Positions 53,516 through 62,623 of a stretch of DNA of 64,000 nt are shown here, piece after piece (position 1 is the stretch's first letter; every line of letters starts with the position of its first letter). The notes beneath the pieces were generated by a model that saw nothing but the letters and a program-made list of their open reading frames with translations, was not told the DNA's origin and did no database searches. Source of the DNA: Oligoflexales bacterium (GTDB lineage: Bacteria; Bdellovibrionota_B; Oligoflexia; Oligoflexales; JALZUQ01); contig JALZUQ010000008.1 of the NCBI GenBank assembly GCA_023301465.1, positions 108,054 to 172,053 of the forward strand. Direction: 5' to 3'. A program made the position numbers and the translations under genes.

Positions 53516-55183
53516 ATGCTTAAAAACGTCAAATACTCACTAGGTCTTCTTCTGCTCAGTTTAGTTTTATTTACAGGACTTCTCTGGGTTAGCACACCCA
53601 ACTTAGATGAGATGAAGGAAACCTTTCTTCATCCACACCAAAAATATACAAAACTAAAAGTTCTTGATAACAAAAGACAACCCATTGATAGAAGTTTCTT
53701 CAAAAAAGCATCCTTGAACGACCTTCCTATTTATTTGAAGAGAGCGGTTATTGCTGTAGAAGACAAAAACTTTCGTAGACACCTGGGTGTTGATCCACTT
53801 GGAGTTATTAGAGCAACTCTCACCAACTTAAGAACCGGTAAGTACACCCAAGGTGCCAGTACTATCACTCAACAAGTTGTCAGACAAATGTACGGGCAAA
53901 GGCAAAAAACGATTTCTCGCAAACTCAAAGAAATGATGAGTGCCATAAAGTTAGAAATACTTTTTTCAAAAGATGAAATTCTTACTTATTACCTCAATGA
54001 AATATATTTTGGACGTGGTTCTTACGGCATTAACATGGCTACCAAAAACTACTTTCGAAAGACACCTCGCCAAGTTAGATTAAATGAAGCAATATTACTT
54101 GCAGCAATCATCAAAGCTCCGAGCAAATACGCACCACACATTAATCCTGAACTTGCAAAAAAAGTTTATCATCAACACATCGAGATGCTCTACAAACGAG
54201 GCGTCATTAAAAGCTACCATCGTGAACTTTGCTTAAATGAATTTCCAAAAATTGCCTCACGCCTTCCTATGACCCAAAGCACGAGACGATACTTTTTGGA
54301 CATGGTAAAAGCAAACACAAAGCCCTCTAATAAAAGAGACATCCAAACGAACTTTTCCAGTAAAGCACAATGGAGAATTTCACACGCATTAGATAAGGCA
54401 AGACTACTAAGTGACGAAGAATTTGCTGGAATTATCTCCCACCCTAGTGATCACACTATCAAGGCACTTGCTGGTGGTAAATCTTATGTAAAGTCTTCCT
54501 ACAACCGAGCTCTCAACACCAAAAGAGCTATTGGCGATCTTAGCCGTTTTTTCTTAGTAGCCTTTGCATTAGAAAATGGGATCCAACTTGACACCATACT
54601 CACAAAACTCCCAACACCTCTAACTCTTTTAGAGATACTCCAACAAAAGAAAGATCTTTGGGCTCTATCTGGAATTATCAGCATTACAGGTTATGGAATA
54701 TTCAAAAGGTGGTGTGAAAAATTTGGCCTCGAAGTTCCGGCAGATGCCGCAAATTTCATGGACGGAAAAACCGTCGCTAGCTTGTATGATGTCATCAATT
54801 CCATGAACCGTATCTTTAATCAAAACCATGGCAACCTTGAAACGGCGAAGAGATCACCTAAAGTAGAGCCGTCGGCAACTTACCAAATACTACATTTTGT
54901 TTTCCAAGATATCTCAAAAAGAAATTGGAGTTTCGATGTTGTGAGCCCAGACAAGATAAATCGCTGGCTCGTTTCTCTTGGTCAGACAGAGATTATCGGC
55001 CTCTGGTTAGGAAATAATAAAGGTGAAAAACCTCTCAGCAAAAGAAGTCTTACCATTAAAATACCAACGATCAAGCTTAAAGAACCAAATATAAAAAACT
55101 CAGACTTGATATATAAACGCACAAAAATATCTAAACGCTGGATCACCATCCCAAAAACAAAGATCTTTAAACAGGCACTCTAA
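53516..55183 (+). CDS. Class A PBP homologue with inactive transpeptidase domain
   Basis: The N-terminal anchor (residues 10-26) and GT51 domain are intact: Glu82 in AVEDKNFRRHLG, GASTITQQVVRQM at 113-125, and Glu154 in KDEILTYYLNE. Aligned to the intact PBP at 1494-3500, GGKSYRKSQFNRVWQAKRSPGS matches GGKSYVKSSYNRALNTKRAIGD. Catalytic Ser becomes Asp341 and Lys becomes Arg344. The SxN motif is absent, and the KTG region reads INRWLVSLGQ. The transpeptidase fold is kept for about 250 residues but cannot bind penicillin. Expected role is glycan polymerisation only, possibly with a regulatory partner. Confidence 0.85.
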   Translation: MLKNVKYSLGLLLLSLVLFTGLLWVSTPNLDEMKETFLHPHQKYTKLKVLDNKRQPIDRSFFKKASLNDLPIYLKRAVIAVEDKNFRRHLGVDPLGVIRATLTNLRTGKYTQGASTITQQVVRQMYGQRQKTISRKLKEMMSAIKLEILFSKDEILTYYLNEIYFGRGSYGINMATKNYFRKTPRQVRLNEAILLAAIIKAPSKYAPHINPELAKKVYHQHIEMLYKRGVIKSYHRELCLNEFPKIASRLPMTQSTRRYFLDMVKANTKPSNKRDIQTNFSSKAQWRISHALDKARLLSDEEFAGIISHPSDHTIKALAGGKSYVKSSYNRALNTKRAIGDLSRFFLVAFALENGIQLDTILTKLPTPLTLLEILQQKKDLWALSGIISITGYGIFKRWCEKFGLEVPADAANFMDGKTVASLYDVINSMNRIFNQNHGNLETAKRSPKVEPSATYQILHFVFQDISKRNWSFDVVSPDKINRWLVSLGQTEIIGLWLGNNKGEKPLSKRSLTIKIPTIKLKEPNIKNSDLIYKRTKISKRWITIPKTKIFKQAL

Positions 55184-55305
55184 CTAACAAACAACTCAAA
55201 TTCATACATTGCAGGATATCTTTATTTAAATTCTTGCATTGGTAGGTCATGATTTTGTAGGATGAGGCAAAACTTAATTTTTACTTCAATGAAGGGTACA
55301 CGACT

Positions 55306-55638
55306 ATGAAATACATCACACTTAGCCTCATGTTTCTTGCGTTTGCATGGACAACTCAAGCATCCGCAAAAGTTTGCAAAGGAAAATCAATAACTAGCTG
55401 CAAAACCAGCACAACATGCTCTTGGGTTAAAAGCTACCAAAAGAAAGACCGTACAAAAGTATCTGGTTTTTGTCGTAAAGCTGGCAAGAAACATGCCAGC
55501 AAAACAAAGAGCAAATCTAAAAAAATCTCTAAAAAATCTAAATCCAAGAAAATTGCAAAAAACATCAAGTCAAAGAAAAAAACAACTAAGTCAAAAACGA
55601 AAAAAGTTAAGAAAAAAAGCAGTAGAAAATCAAAGTAA
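55306..55638 (+). CDS. Secreted Lys-rich protein with small Cys domain
   Basis: The signal peptide MKYITLSLMFLAFAWTTQASA is followed by 40 residues with four cysteines (VCKGKSITSCKTSTTCSW and GFCRK), and then by a tail of about 55 residues made almost only of Lys and Ser with a few Thr and Arg. The tail could bind nucleic acid or anionic polymers outside the cytoplasm. I recognise no family. A terminator follows. Confidence 0.7.
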   Translation: MKYITLSLMFLAFAWTTQASAKVCKGKSITSCKTSTTCSWVKSYQKKDRTKVSGFCRKAGKKHASKTKSKSKKISKKSKSKKIAKNIKSKKKTTKSKTKKVKKKSSRKSK

Positions 55639-55659
55639 TACCGATTGCTACAAAAATAA

Positions 55660-55692
55660 AAAAGGGCTCACTATGATGAGCCCTTTTTTATT
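55660..55692. terminator. Bidirectional terminator between the Lys-rich gene and the helicase operon
   Basis: AAGGGCTCA and TGAGCCCTT pair perfectly around a six-base loop, with a T-run on the plus strand (CCCTTTTTTATT) and on the minus strand (CCTTTTTTATTTTTG). It serves the convergent genes ending at 55638 and 55707. Confidence 0.9.
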
Positions 55693-55706
55693 GTAAAAGT
55701 TGAGCA

Positions 55707-58700
55707 TTAAGCCGTTTTTTTGAGTTTTTGAAGTTTAATCGTTTCTTTTAATCGTTTAAATGCTTCAGAGCGTTCATCAGCTAATTCATGCAAGAATATA
55801 AACATCGGATCAATCCCCGGAGTAGATCTTTTTAGTTGAAAATAATAATCTACTATCTCACTTGCAGGGTCTTTTTCACTCACAAAACTACTCAGATCAA
55901 TAAGAGCTAATGAATCACTACTAGCTCCCTTTGGTGCAATCATCAAATCCACCTTAAACTTAGGTGAACCTACAATAACACTGTACTGACAGTCCATGGA
56001 CTGAGATCCAGAAACTTGGTGATCTAGCATGTACTCTAAAACTTTGTGCATCAACTCTCCACTAGACCTTCTCCAAGGCACAAAATTATCAGAAGGGCTC
56101 TGTGTTCTCTTGATGAATTTTTTGTTTTCTCCAGACTCTAAACCAGCGTGATATGTCTTCCACAGGTAGTCAGTAATAGAGGCACGTCTATGGTCTAGTT
56201 TTTCAAAATTTTTGTGAAGATAATGATATGCTCGTTTTTTTGGACGACTCATTAGTACATTCAATTCACCTTTTCTTTTATCGGGGTCATCACCCTGAGT
56301 AAAAGCCATCATATTGCCTCGGCTAATATCCCAGAAATAAAAGATATAGTCTCTTTCTTTACCTTGAAGTGCAGCTCCGGCACCATTTAAAACATCATCA
56401 CCGCGACGGAGCTTCATCAAAAAATCACCTTTTTTATCTTCAAAGTAGACTTGGTTTTTGAGCAGGAAGTAACAAAGAGCTACATCTTTTTCTACGTCAA
56501 TTTTAGAACCAGTTTCTTTTTCAATTTTCTTAATCTCGATAGCCACATACTCCAAGAAGCGATCTAACATCTGAGTTTCAAGACCTTTGTATTTACCAGA
56601 CTGAACCCTGATATTTGATGTTGCAGATTTTTCTGAGTAGTCCACCATCACAGAGCTCTTGCTGCCCTTGGGCGACCATTTCATAGTCTTTAAACCACTC
56701 CCGTAAACGTACTTATTTGAGTATTGAATAATATCTGGAGGACACCGGTAGTGCTCATCCAACATCACTGAAGCTTCTTTGATTGCTTTCACAAGACCAA
56801 AGATATGACTACCACCACCTTTGAGCCCTCGAGCTTGAGTTGCACGCAGGTGTTCTTCGAGATTAAACTCTCCAAAAAGATAATCATCAATCACCGAGTT
56901 CTTTGAGAGAACCGTCTGCTTGTCATCACCAACGACCAAAAGTTTTTTGGCTCTATAAAGCAGTGGTATTGCATCATCTACTTTACACTGAGTTGCTTCA
57001 TCTACAATGACGAGATCAAATTGCCTTTCAGCACATGGAAATAAAAATGGAACTACCTGTTTTCTACAAAACCAAACTGGAAATGCACCACCAGCAGATT
57101 GACGAACATCCTCAATACTTGCAGTATCAAAATCCGCCTTATCTTTATTTGCAATAGTTTCAAGAGCTGCAGCAATTTTTGTTGCTCCACTTGTATTGCT
57201 ATTTTCTGATTTTTGATAAGCATTACGCTCAAACTTTTCAAGCTGATGTTGGAAACGTTTTCGAATCAATTGATCACGTTCTTTCATGAGTTTTTCAATT
57301 TTTTCCAACAATGCTTGAACAGAATAATCAACCGACAATAATGCATCAGAGTTTCTGTTCAGGCTTACTTCTGTTGTAAACTTGCAAATCTCATATGCTA
57401 GAGGCACAGATTCTTTGTGTATGTTTTTAATTCCACCGTGAATCAATATCAATTGACGATAAACATGCTCGTTGATATGTGATTTTGCTGCTTGTAATTT
57501 CATAAAGTTCACAAGAAACTTATAGATAGTTTTAATTTTATTTTTTGATGGGTAACGCAAGGTTAATCTCAACCATCTCGCCCATCTTGCAGGCTTTGAC
57601 TGCTTATGTTCATCCGTCATTCGAGGAAACAACATGGGAGCTAAAGCCTCAACCACAGGGTTTTCAGGATATGATTCTTTCCATGCTCTCAATGCTACCA
57701 CAGATTTTGGCGGAGACTTTAACAAACGCTGCACTGCCATCATTGCTTGTTCACAAAGAAATGGTGTATCAGCACTTGGGTCCACCACGTCATATACATA
57801 CTGATAGTTTTCGTGAATCATCTGCTCACGATCATCCATAAATAACTTTAGGACTTTCCGCACGTTGATCACTTCACGATACTTCGGGTCAGATTTTTCA
57901 ATACCATTCCCCATAAACCTTAAAAATTCTACCAGAGCTGCAATTTCATCCACAGTTGTTGCATGTTTTCTTTTTGGGCTTAGTTTTTGAACGGTGCTAT
58001 CATCTGAAAACTTCTTTTTGTGAACCAGTTGATTCATGGCTTTCTTAAGAAAGGAAATTTGTTCGTCAATATCTCGCATTAATTTTTTATAGGGAACTTT
58101 TATCTTATCGTCATAGTCATTAAAATCTTCATTTAATGCTAGATCACTTTGGAGATTTCTTGTCCATTTACTCAAAGAACCTACATCTTCTGGTATCTGA
58201 CTTACAACCTTAACCGCACGCTTCCAGAGACCCTTTTTAGAGTTCATAGACGCTTCGCTCTCGTCGTCACTAATATAGTATTCCAGCATCTTTTCAGTAA
58301 GGGCACTAATCGCCGCTTGTTGATCACTTACTACCAATAAACGTTTACCTGTGCATATACTATGGATGACTAAATTCATAATAGTAAAGGTTTTACCGGT
58401 TCCTGGAGGCCCTTCTAAAAGCACCAAATCATTATCATTTAGTTTTCCAACAAGAGAGGCAGTGCTTTTTGGTAAAGCACCCGGCACCCAAGGCACGTCG
58501 CAAAAGCGTTTTTTGTCTTCATGATGAGTTTCAACTTCGGGGGTTAAAAACTTTCCTAGAAGAGACCCATAAAATTTATTTGGTCTTTCATATGCATTTT
58601 TTTGAATCTGATCTAAATCCATATCAATTGCTTTATTGACCACAGACAAAGACTTTGAAGCTTTATACAAATAAACACTATCTAAATCAGCTTCAATTCC

Positions 58701-60041
58701 ACTCAGTTTAAGATCTGAAAGCAATCCACCTTTGCCATTTTCCCCAGGAAAACCAAGAAGTATCTCTCTTACCCTCGTAAAGATAGACTCCGATGCAGGA
58801 AGATGCCTAGACAAATAAACTCTCGAAAAAGTTTCTTCTACTTCAAATTTTTGATTACTCAGAGCTTTAAAAAACTTATCAATATTACTGGATGATGCTT
58901 GGGATCCACTAAAACTCTCTACTAAATTTGCAAGAGCTAAGTGATTTAAATAAACTCGGTTATTATCAGTTGGGTTAAGAAATACCATACGCCCAGATTC
59001 AGTTAACTCAACCTTAACGTAATAAAGAGGAAACCGAAAAGTTTTAAGTTTGCCATTTTTTTTGAAAATAGCATCAATGACTTCGAAACCAATAAAAAAT
59101 TCACTTTGATGATCTTCTAGAAAAATCTTACGCATATCTTTGATATCGTCTAATGTAAATTCACATCGAAACGGAACCTGCGCCATAGACTTCACATCAG
59201 AAGACATTAATGGAATTGGAAACGAGGCACTAGACCTACCAAACTCATCTGATTTTTTTGCTCCCTGAGGTGCTTTTATGCTCCGTTGATCACTACCACG
59301 TGAAAACAATGATTGATAATCTACTCGGTACCCTTCAGAAGCAAAACGTTCCCCAAGACGGGGTTTAAACATTTTCTCTTTTGTTTCTTCGCCGTCTTTT
59401 TCTTTTGGTTCGGTGGGTCTTCGTCCTGTTGAGTACTTTTGTTTTCTCTTTTTAACTTTTAAATCTGTAGATTTTAAAACAGGATTATACTGCTCCACTT
59501 GACATAGAACATCTTTTCTCAGCTGCAAATCAGAATTAATACTATTTGAGCCTTCTACAAAACTAAGCTGAAACAATTTATGGTACGCAATAATTTTATC
59601 CAAAGAATCATTTGGGTGTTTCACTTCTGGGGAATATAAAAGTTTTAGTAAAACAGGCAAAGCTTCAGATGAAATGGTTAACCCACCTTTATACTTTGTA
59701 TCTGTACCGCAGTATTCCACCTCAATATCGGAAACGCCGGCCTTTGCAGATTTAACTAAATAAAACTCATCTGTTTTAAAAGTGACTTTTTCGTTAATTT
59801 CTTTTTGTGATTGTTTAGAAATATCATCTCTGTGCAACACACGAAGTTTTGCACGAAAACGATCATATAAAAACCTAGGTATGATCAACGACTCTTTACG
59901 TCCAATGTTTTCTAAATTATAAGTATCAAAACCATGAGAATCTGCTGTTACTCGCAATCTAAACTTGTGAAAGCGATCATGCTTTGCCGTAATGCCTTGA
60001 CGAATATTATTATTTTTAATTTTATCTACAATTGCCATCAC
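55707..60041 (-). CDS. Large Upf1-type SF1 helicase with C-terminal nuclease-like region
   Basis: All SF1B motifs are visible in 1444 residues: Walker A GPPGTGKT at 544-551, DEATQ at 1014-1018, VGDDKQ at 1037-1042, DEHYRCP at 1095-1101, QGKERD at 1226-1231 (the QGxExD of Upf1/Dna2) and NVLMSRPKKR at 1261-1270. A 460-residue helical insertion separates motifs I and II, and 540 residues of unknown fold precede the core. Residues 1325-1435 (KVDLMIAP, LALIDLSS) resemble PD-(D/E)xK nucleases, but the catalytic Lys appears to be Ser. It starts inside the end of the MotB-like gene (4-base overlap). Role in defence or DNA repair is inference. Confidence 0.85.
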   Translation of the reverse strand: MMAIVDKIKNNNIRQGITAKHDRFHKFRLRVTADSHGFDTYNLENIGRKESLIIPRFLYDRFRAKLRVLHRDDISKQSQKEINEKVTFKTDEFYLVKSAKAGVSDIEVEYCGTDTKYKGGLTISSEALPVLLKLLYSPEVKHPNDSLDKIIAYHKLFQLSFVEGSNSINSDLQLRKDVLCQVEQYNPVLKSTDLKVKKRKQKYSTGRRPTEPKEKDGEETKEKMFKPRLGERFASEGYRVDYQSLFSRGSDQRSIKAPQGAKKSDEFGRSSASFPIPLMSSDVKSMAQVPFRCEFTLDDIKDMRKIFLEDHQSEFFIGFEVIDAIFKKNGKLKTFRFPLYYVKVELTESGRMVFLNPTDNNRVYLNHLALANLVESFSGSQASSSNIDKFFKALSNQKFEVEETFSRVYLSRHLPASESIFTRVREILLGFPGENGKGGLLSDLKLSGIEADLDSVYLYKASKSLSVVNKAIDMDLDQIQKNAYERPNKFYGSLLGKFLTPEVETHHEDKKRFCDVPWVPGALPKSTASLVGKLNDNDLVLLEGPPGTGKTFTIMNLVIHSICTGKRLLVVSDQQAAISALTEKMLEYYISDDESEASMNSKKGLWKRAVKVVSQIPEDVGSLSKWTRNLQSDLALNEDFNDYDDKIKVPYKKLMRDIDEQISFLKKAMNQLVHKKKFSDDSTVQKLSPKRKHATTVDEIAALVEFLRFMGNGIEKSDPKYREVINVRKVLKLFMDDREQMIHENYQYVYDVVDPSADTPFLCEQAMMAVQRLLKSPPKSVVALRAWKESYPENPVVEALAPMLFPRMTDEHKQSKPARWARWLRLTLRYPSKNKIKTIYKFLVNFMKLQAAKSHINEHVYRQLILIHGGIKNIHKESVPLAYEICKFTTEVSLNRNSDALLSVDYSVQALLEKIEKLMKERDQLIRKRFQHQLEKFERNAYQKSENSNTSGATKIAAALETIANKDKADFDTASIEDVRQSAGGAFPVWFCRKQVVPFLFPCAERQFDLVIVDEATQCKVDDAIPLLYRAKKLLVVGDDKQTVLSKNSVIDDYLFGEFNLEEHLRATQARGLKGGGSHIFGLVKAIKEASVMLDEHYRCPPDIIQYSNKYVYGSGLKTMKWSPKGSKSSVMVDYSEKSATSNIRVQSGKYKGLETQMLDRFLEYVAIEIKKIEKETGSKIDVEKDVALCYFLLKNQVYFEDKKGDFLMKLRRGDDVLNGAGAALQGKERDYIFYFWDISRGNMMAFTQGDDPDKRKGELNVLMSRPKKRAYHYLHKNFEKLDHRRASITDYLWKTYHAGLESGENKKFIKRTQSPSDNFVPWRRSSGELMHKVLEYMLDHQVSGSQSMDCQYSVIVGSPKFKVDLMIAPKGASSDSLALIDLSSFVSEKDPASEIVDYYFQLKRSTPGIDPMFIFLHELADERSEAFKRLKETIKLQKLKKTA

Positions 60042-60673
60042 TTCACCAAAATTGAAACACGTCTATTTAATGCTCTAGCTTTTAAAAGCTCAGCTCCTCT
60101 TTTACCTTCTATCTCTATATAAGGTTTTGTACTTGCGTACCCAACGATTCGCAAACGACCTTCTCCAAACCCCTTATCCAACAAGTAATTCACAACACTG
60201 CTTGCTCTCTTGCCACTCAAAGACCAATTCGTGGTGAGCTCTTTATTTTTTATTTTATATAAAGGCACATCATCAGAGTGTCCCTCAACATCAAGACTAT
60301 ATGTACTATCTTGCAAACGCTCGAAAACTGTGCGAAATCTTCTTAAACCACCTTTTTTTAAAATAGAAGAACCGCTCTCAAACAAAGCCGCTGTTTTTAA
60401 GTTAACTCGGACACCATCGTCAGCCATCTCAACCGACACATCAGAGTTATCTCTACTCAACATCGTCAAATCATTAGCAAGCTCTGTAAGTGTGCCTTTT
60501 GTTGAACCCGTAAATCCTGTCTTTAAACGATCAAAAGCACCTAGCTTCACTTCTGACAAACTGAGTAGCATAACAAAAAATGTACACAGGATCACCATAA
60601 GATCACTAAAGCTCAAATAAAAACTACCTAAGTCTTTATCTTTTGATTTTTTTGTTAAAGATTCAATCTTCAC
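60038..60673 (-). CDS. MotB/OmpA-like stator subunit
   Basis: One membrane helix carries the proton-binding Asp (FSDLMVILCTFFVMLLSLSE, Asp24). A linker is followed by an OmpA-type peptidoglycan-binding domain: LFESGSSIL, LDVEGHSDDVP, NWSLSGKRASSVVNYLL, RIVGYASTKP and ARALNRRVSI. This is the architecture of MotB and of ZorB. It overlaps the MotA-like gene upstream and the helicase downstream by 4 bases each. It should anchor an ion channel to the cell wall. Confidence 0.92.
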   Translation of the reverse strand: MKIESLTKKSKDKDLGSFYLSFSDLMVILCTFFVMLLSLSEVKLGAFDRLKTGFTGSTKGTLTELANDLTMLSRDNSDVSVEMADDGVRVNLKTAALFESGSSILKKGGLRRFRTVFERLQDSTYSLDVEGHSDDVPLYKIKNKELTTNWSLSGKRASSVVNYLLDKGFGEGRLRIVGYASTKPYIEIEGKRGAELLKARALNRRVSILVK

Positions 60674-61452
60674 GCTGCATCGTTCTCCATAATTTTTTGG
60701 TGATCCATACTTCTTTCTTCACGTAACAGTAGAACTCGCGTCTTACTTAGTATTTGTCTATGAAACTCGACATAAACTTCATTGTGATGCTCTAACCTTC
60801 CGGCAAGTGGATTAAAAAACAATGAAGCTAACCCTGCACCATAAGCAGTTGTTATGAGTGCTAGTGACATGGAAGGACCAATCGCTGCTGGATTACTAAG
60901 CCCCTTTAAAACACCAATAAGCCCAATCACGGTTCCGAACAAACCAAGTGCAGGTGCTATATTAGCCGCTTTTTCTAAAAGCATCACAGATGTGTTTCTT
61001 TGATAAAGTTCATCCTTCACTCTTGCTGTGATTAATGTATCAATTTCATCAAATAGTAGGCCTTGATGACTCATATAAACGATATCGTTAAGAAGATCAC
61101 CGTTGAGTTTTTCACCGGTTCTAATATCAGACATAAAGTAACCACCGATAACGGCTTTATCTAAATCACTTTGATCTTTCATTAGTTTTTTTTCAGGAAT
61201 CCCTCTCATTGAAAAAACAAGTAACTTACAGGTACTCAAAATATTCCAAATATCAAATTGGAATAAAATACTTGCCAGAGTTCCACCAACAACAATGATT
61301 AGGCCTTGTGGATCAATCAGACTATTTATGCTTTTACCTGTTGAAAGTGCGTATGCAACACCAATCATGATCAGTACACTTGCAATAATCGAAAGAGGAT
61401 CAAAACGCTTTCTGGTCACATGTAAATATTTACTTTGCTTTAAACCGTCCAT
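60670..61452 (-). CDS. MotA-like stator subunit
   Basis: Four hydrophobic segments are seen, with the MotA signatures DPQGLIIVVGGTLASIL in the second, and ANIAPALGLFGTVIGLIGVLKGLSNPAAIGPSMSLALITTAYG in the third and fourth. Pro167 lies at the conserved channel position. The 260 residues match flagellar MotA/MotP; the long cytoplasmic tail of ZorA is absent. The ATG begins two bases after the stop of the coiled-coil gene and the end overlaps MotB. It may form a proton channel coupled to the helicase. Confidence 0.92.
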   Translation of the reverse strand: MDGLKQSKYLHVTRKRFDPLSIIASVLIMIGVAYALSTGKSINSLIDPQGLIIVVGGTLASILFQFDIWNILSTCKLLVFSMRGIPEKKLMKDQSDLDKAVIGGYFMSDIRTGEKLNGDLLNDIVYMSHQGLLFDEIDTLITARVKDELYQRNTSVMLLEKAANIAPALGLFGTVIGLIGVLKGLSNPAAIGPSMSLALITTAYGAGLASLFFNPLAGRLEHHNEVYVEFHRQILSKTRVLLLREERSMDHQKIMENDAA

Positions 61453-61454
61453 AT

Positions 61455-62552
61455 TTATGCCGCTTCCTTTTTTTGTTTCTTATTATGATTAAAGTTATTT
61501 CGAGATGAGTCTGAATTTAGTTGTTCAGTAATCATTTCACTTAATATAATTTCTAGTGGCTCACCACTTTGTGCGTCAGTTAGAGTATCTAAGCGGTAGA
61601 GAATATCTCCTCTAAAAAACACAATAACTTGCGAACCTCTTTGACAACCTTGTAATAATTTTTCATCAAACTGCAATACAAGTTCTTCACGGTGAGGCAA
61701 CCTAATTTTTATTTGTTCACCTTCTCTTGAAAGAACATCCGCAATATACTTGTCGACTATTTTTGCTTTATTGGGCACGAGAGTTATAGCGTGGTAAGTG
61801 TTATGACCATCGACCCAAACTAAACATTCATCTCCATGGGTAGGAAGCACATCAAATGCTTGAAAAGGGACATTGAGACTTTGCCTGTCAGACTTCATGG
61901 TTACAACCCGTTGTTTTCTAGAAATAGAACTCACAGAAGCAACCCGCACCCCATCAGGCACATCATCACCAGCTTGTGAACCACTATGAATTTCTTCTCT
62001 TTGTAGTTCGTTTACTTGCTTGCGAAGTTTTTTTATTTCTGAATGAAGGTATGCGTTTTCTTTACTGAGCTCGCTTAATGTTCCTTCAGCTTTTAGTTCA
62101 TTCTTATCTTTTGGGTTTTTATTACCCTTATCAACTTGTTCTCTAAGTGTTTGTAGTTCAAACTCATATTTTTGAATTTCTTCATAAAACTCAGAAATCA
62201 AAGAGCCACTTCTAGATTTTGAAGGAGTTTTGAAACTTAAAACGTGATTATATTGTTTGATTTTTGAAATATCTTGGTTAGGTTGAATTTTTGCAGACTC
62301 AGAATAAACTCCGATATGAAGCGTTTCTAAGCAAGAAATCATATTTTCAAAATTTTGTGAAAAACCTTGTGCTTCAAGTACCGTTTGAATGATTTCAATT
62401 CCAGATTGAAAACAAAGCCTATCTAAAGTCGCATAAAATGTTTGAGAGGGCTCATCATAATAAACAATAGATTGCGACAAGCGAACAGATGCTTTTTGCA
62501 TATCCACTTTAGATGGGTCATTAAACAGATTTTGAGACCGTTTTTCTACCAT
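61455..62552 (-). CDS. Coiled-coil protein of unknown family, first gene of the MotAB-helicase operon
   Basis: The 365 residues have three parts: an N-terminal domain (1-110, SQTFYATLDRLCFQSGIEIIQ), a coiled coil (about 125-195, YEEIQKYEFELQTLREQV and KENAYLHSEIKKLRKQVNELQREE), and a C-terminal beta-rich domain (AFDVLPTHGDECLVWVDG to FFRGDILYRLDTL). No signal peptide or membrane helix is seen, so it is cytoplasmic. ATG follows GAGGAAATC. Two bases separate it from motA. It might supply the cytoplasmic tail that the MotA-like protein lacks; that is inference. Confidence 0.75.
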   Translation of the reverse strand: MVEKRSQNLFNDPSKVDMQKASVRLSQSIVYYDEPSQTFYATLDRLCFQSGIEIIQTVLEAQGFSQNFENMISCLETLHIGVYSESAKIQPNQDISKIKQYNHVLSFKTPSKSRSGSLISEFYEEIQKYEFELQTLREQVDKGNKNPKDKNELKAEGTLSELSKENAYLHSEIKKLRKQVNELQREEIHSGSQAGDDVPDGVRVASVSSISRKQRVVTMKSDRQSLNVPFQAFDVLPTHGDECLVWVDGHNTYHAITLVPNKAKIVDKYIADVLSREGEQIKIRLPHREELVLQFDEKLLQGCQRGSQVIVFFRGDILYRLDTLTDAQSGEPLEIILSEMITEQLNSDSSRNNFNHNKKQKKEAA

Positions 62553-62623
62553 GATTTCCTCGTACTAGATCAAACCTGTATCGGTGCTTCATACGAGTGA
62601 ATAAGTTATCTATTTTGAGGTTT

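Noticed and set aside
57545..57841. 98-residue plus-strand frame inside the helicase gene
   Set aside because: Antisense to conserved helicase coding sequence without motifs.
60038..61452. Ordinary flagellar stator genes motA-motB
   Set aside because: Not ruled out by sequence, because both proteins look like standard stators. I set it second because no other flagellar gene is in the window and the pair is translationally coupled to a helicase.
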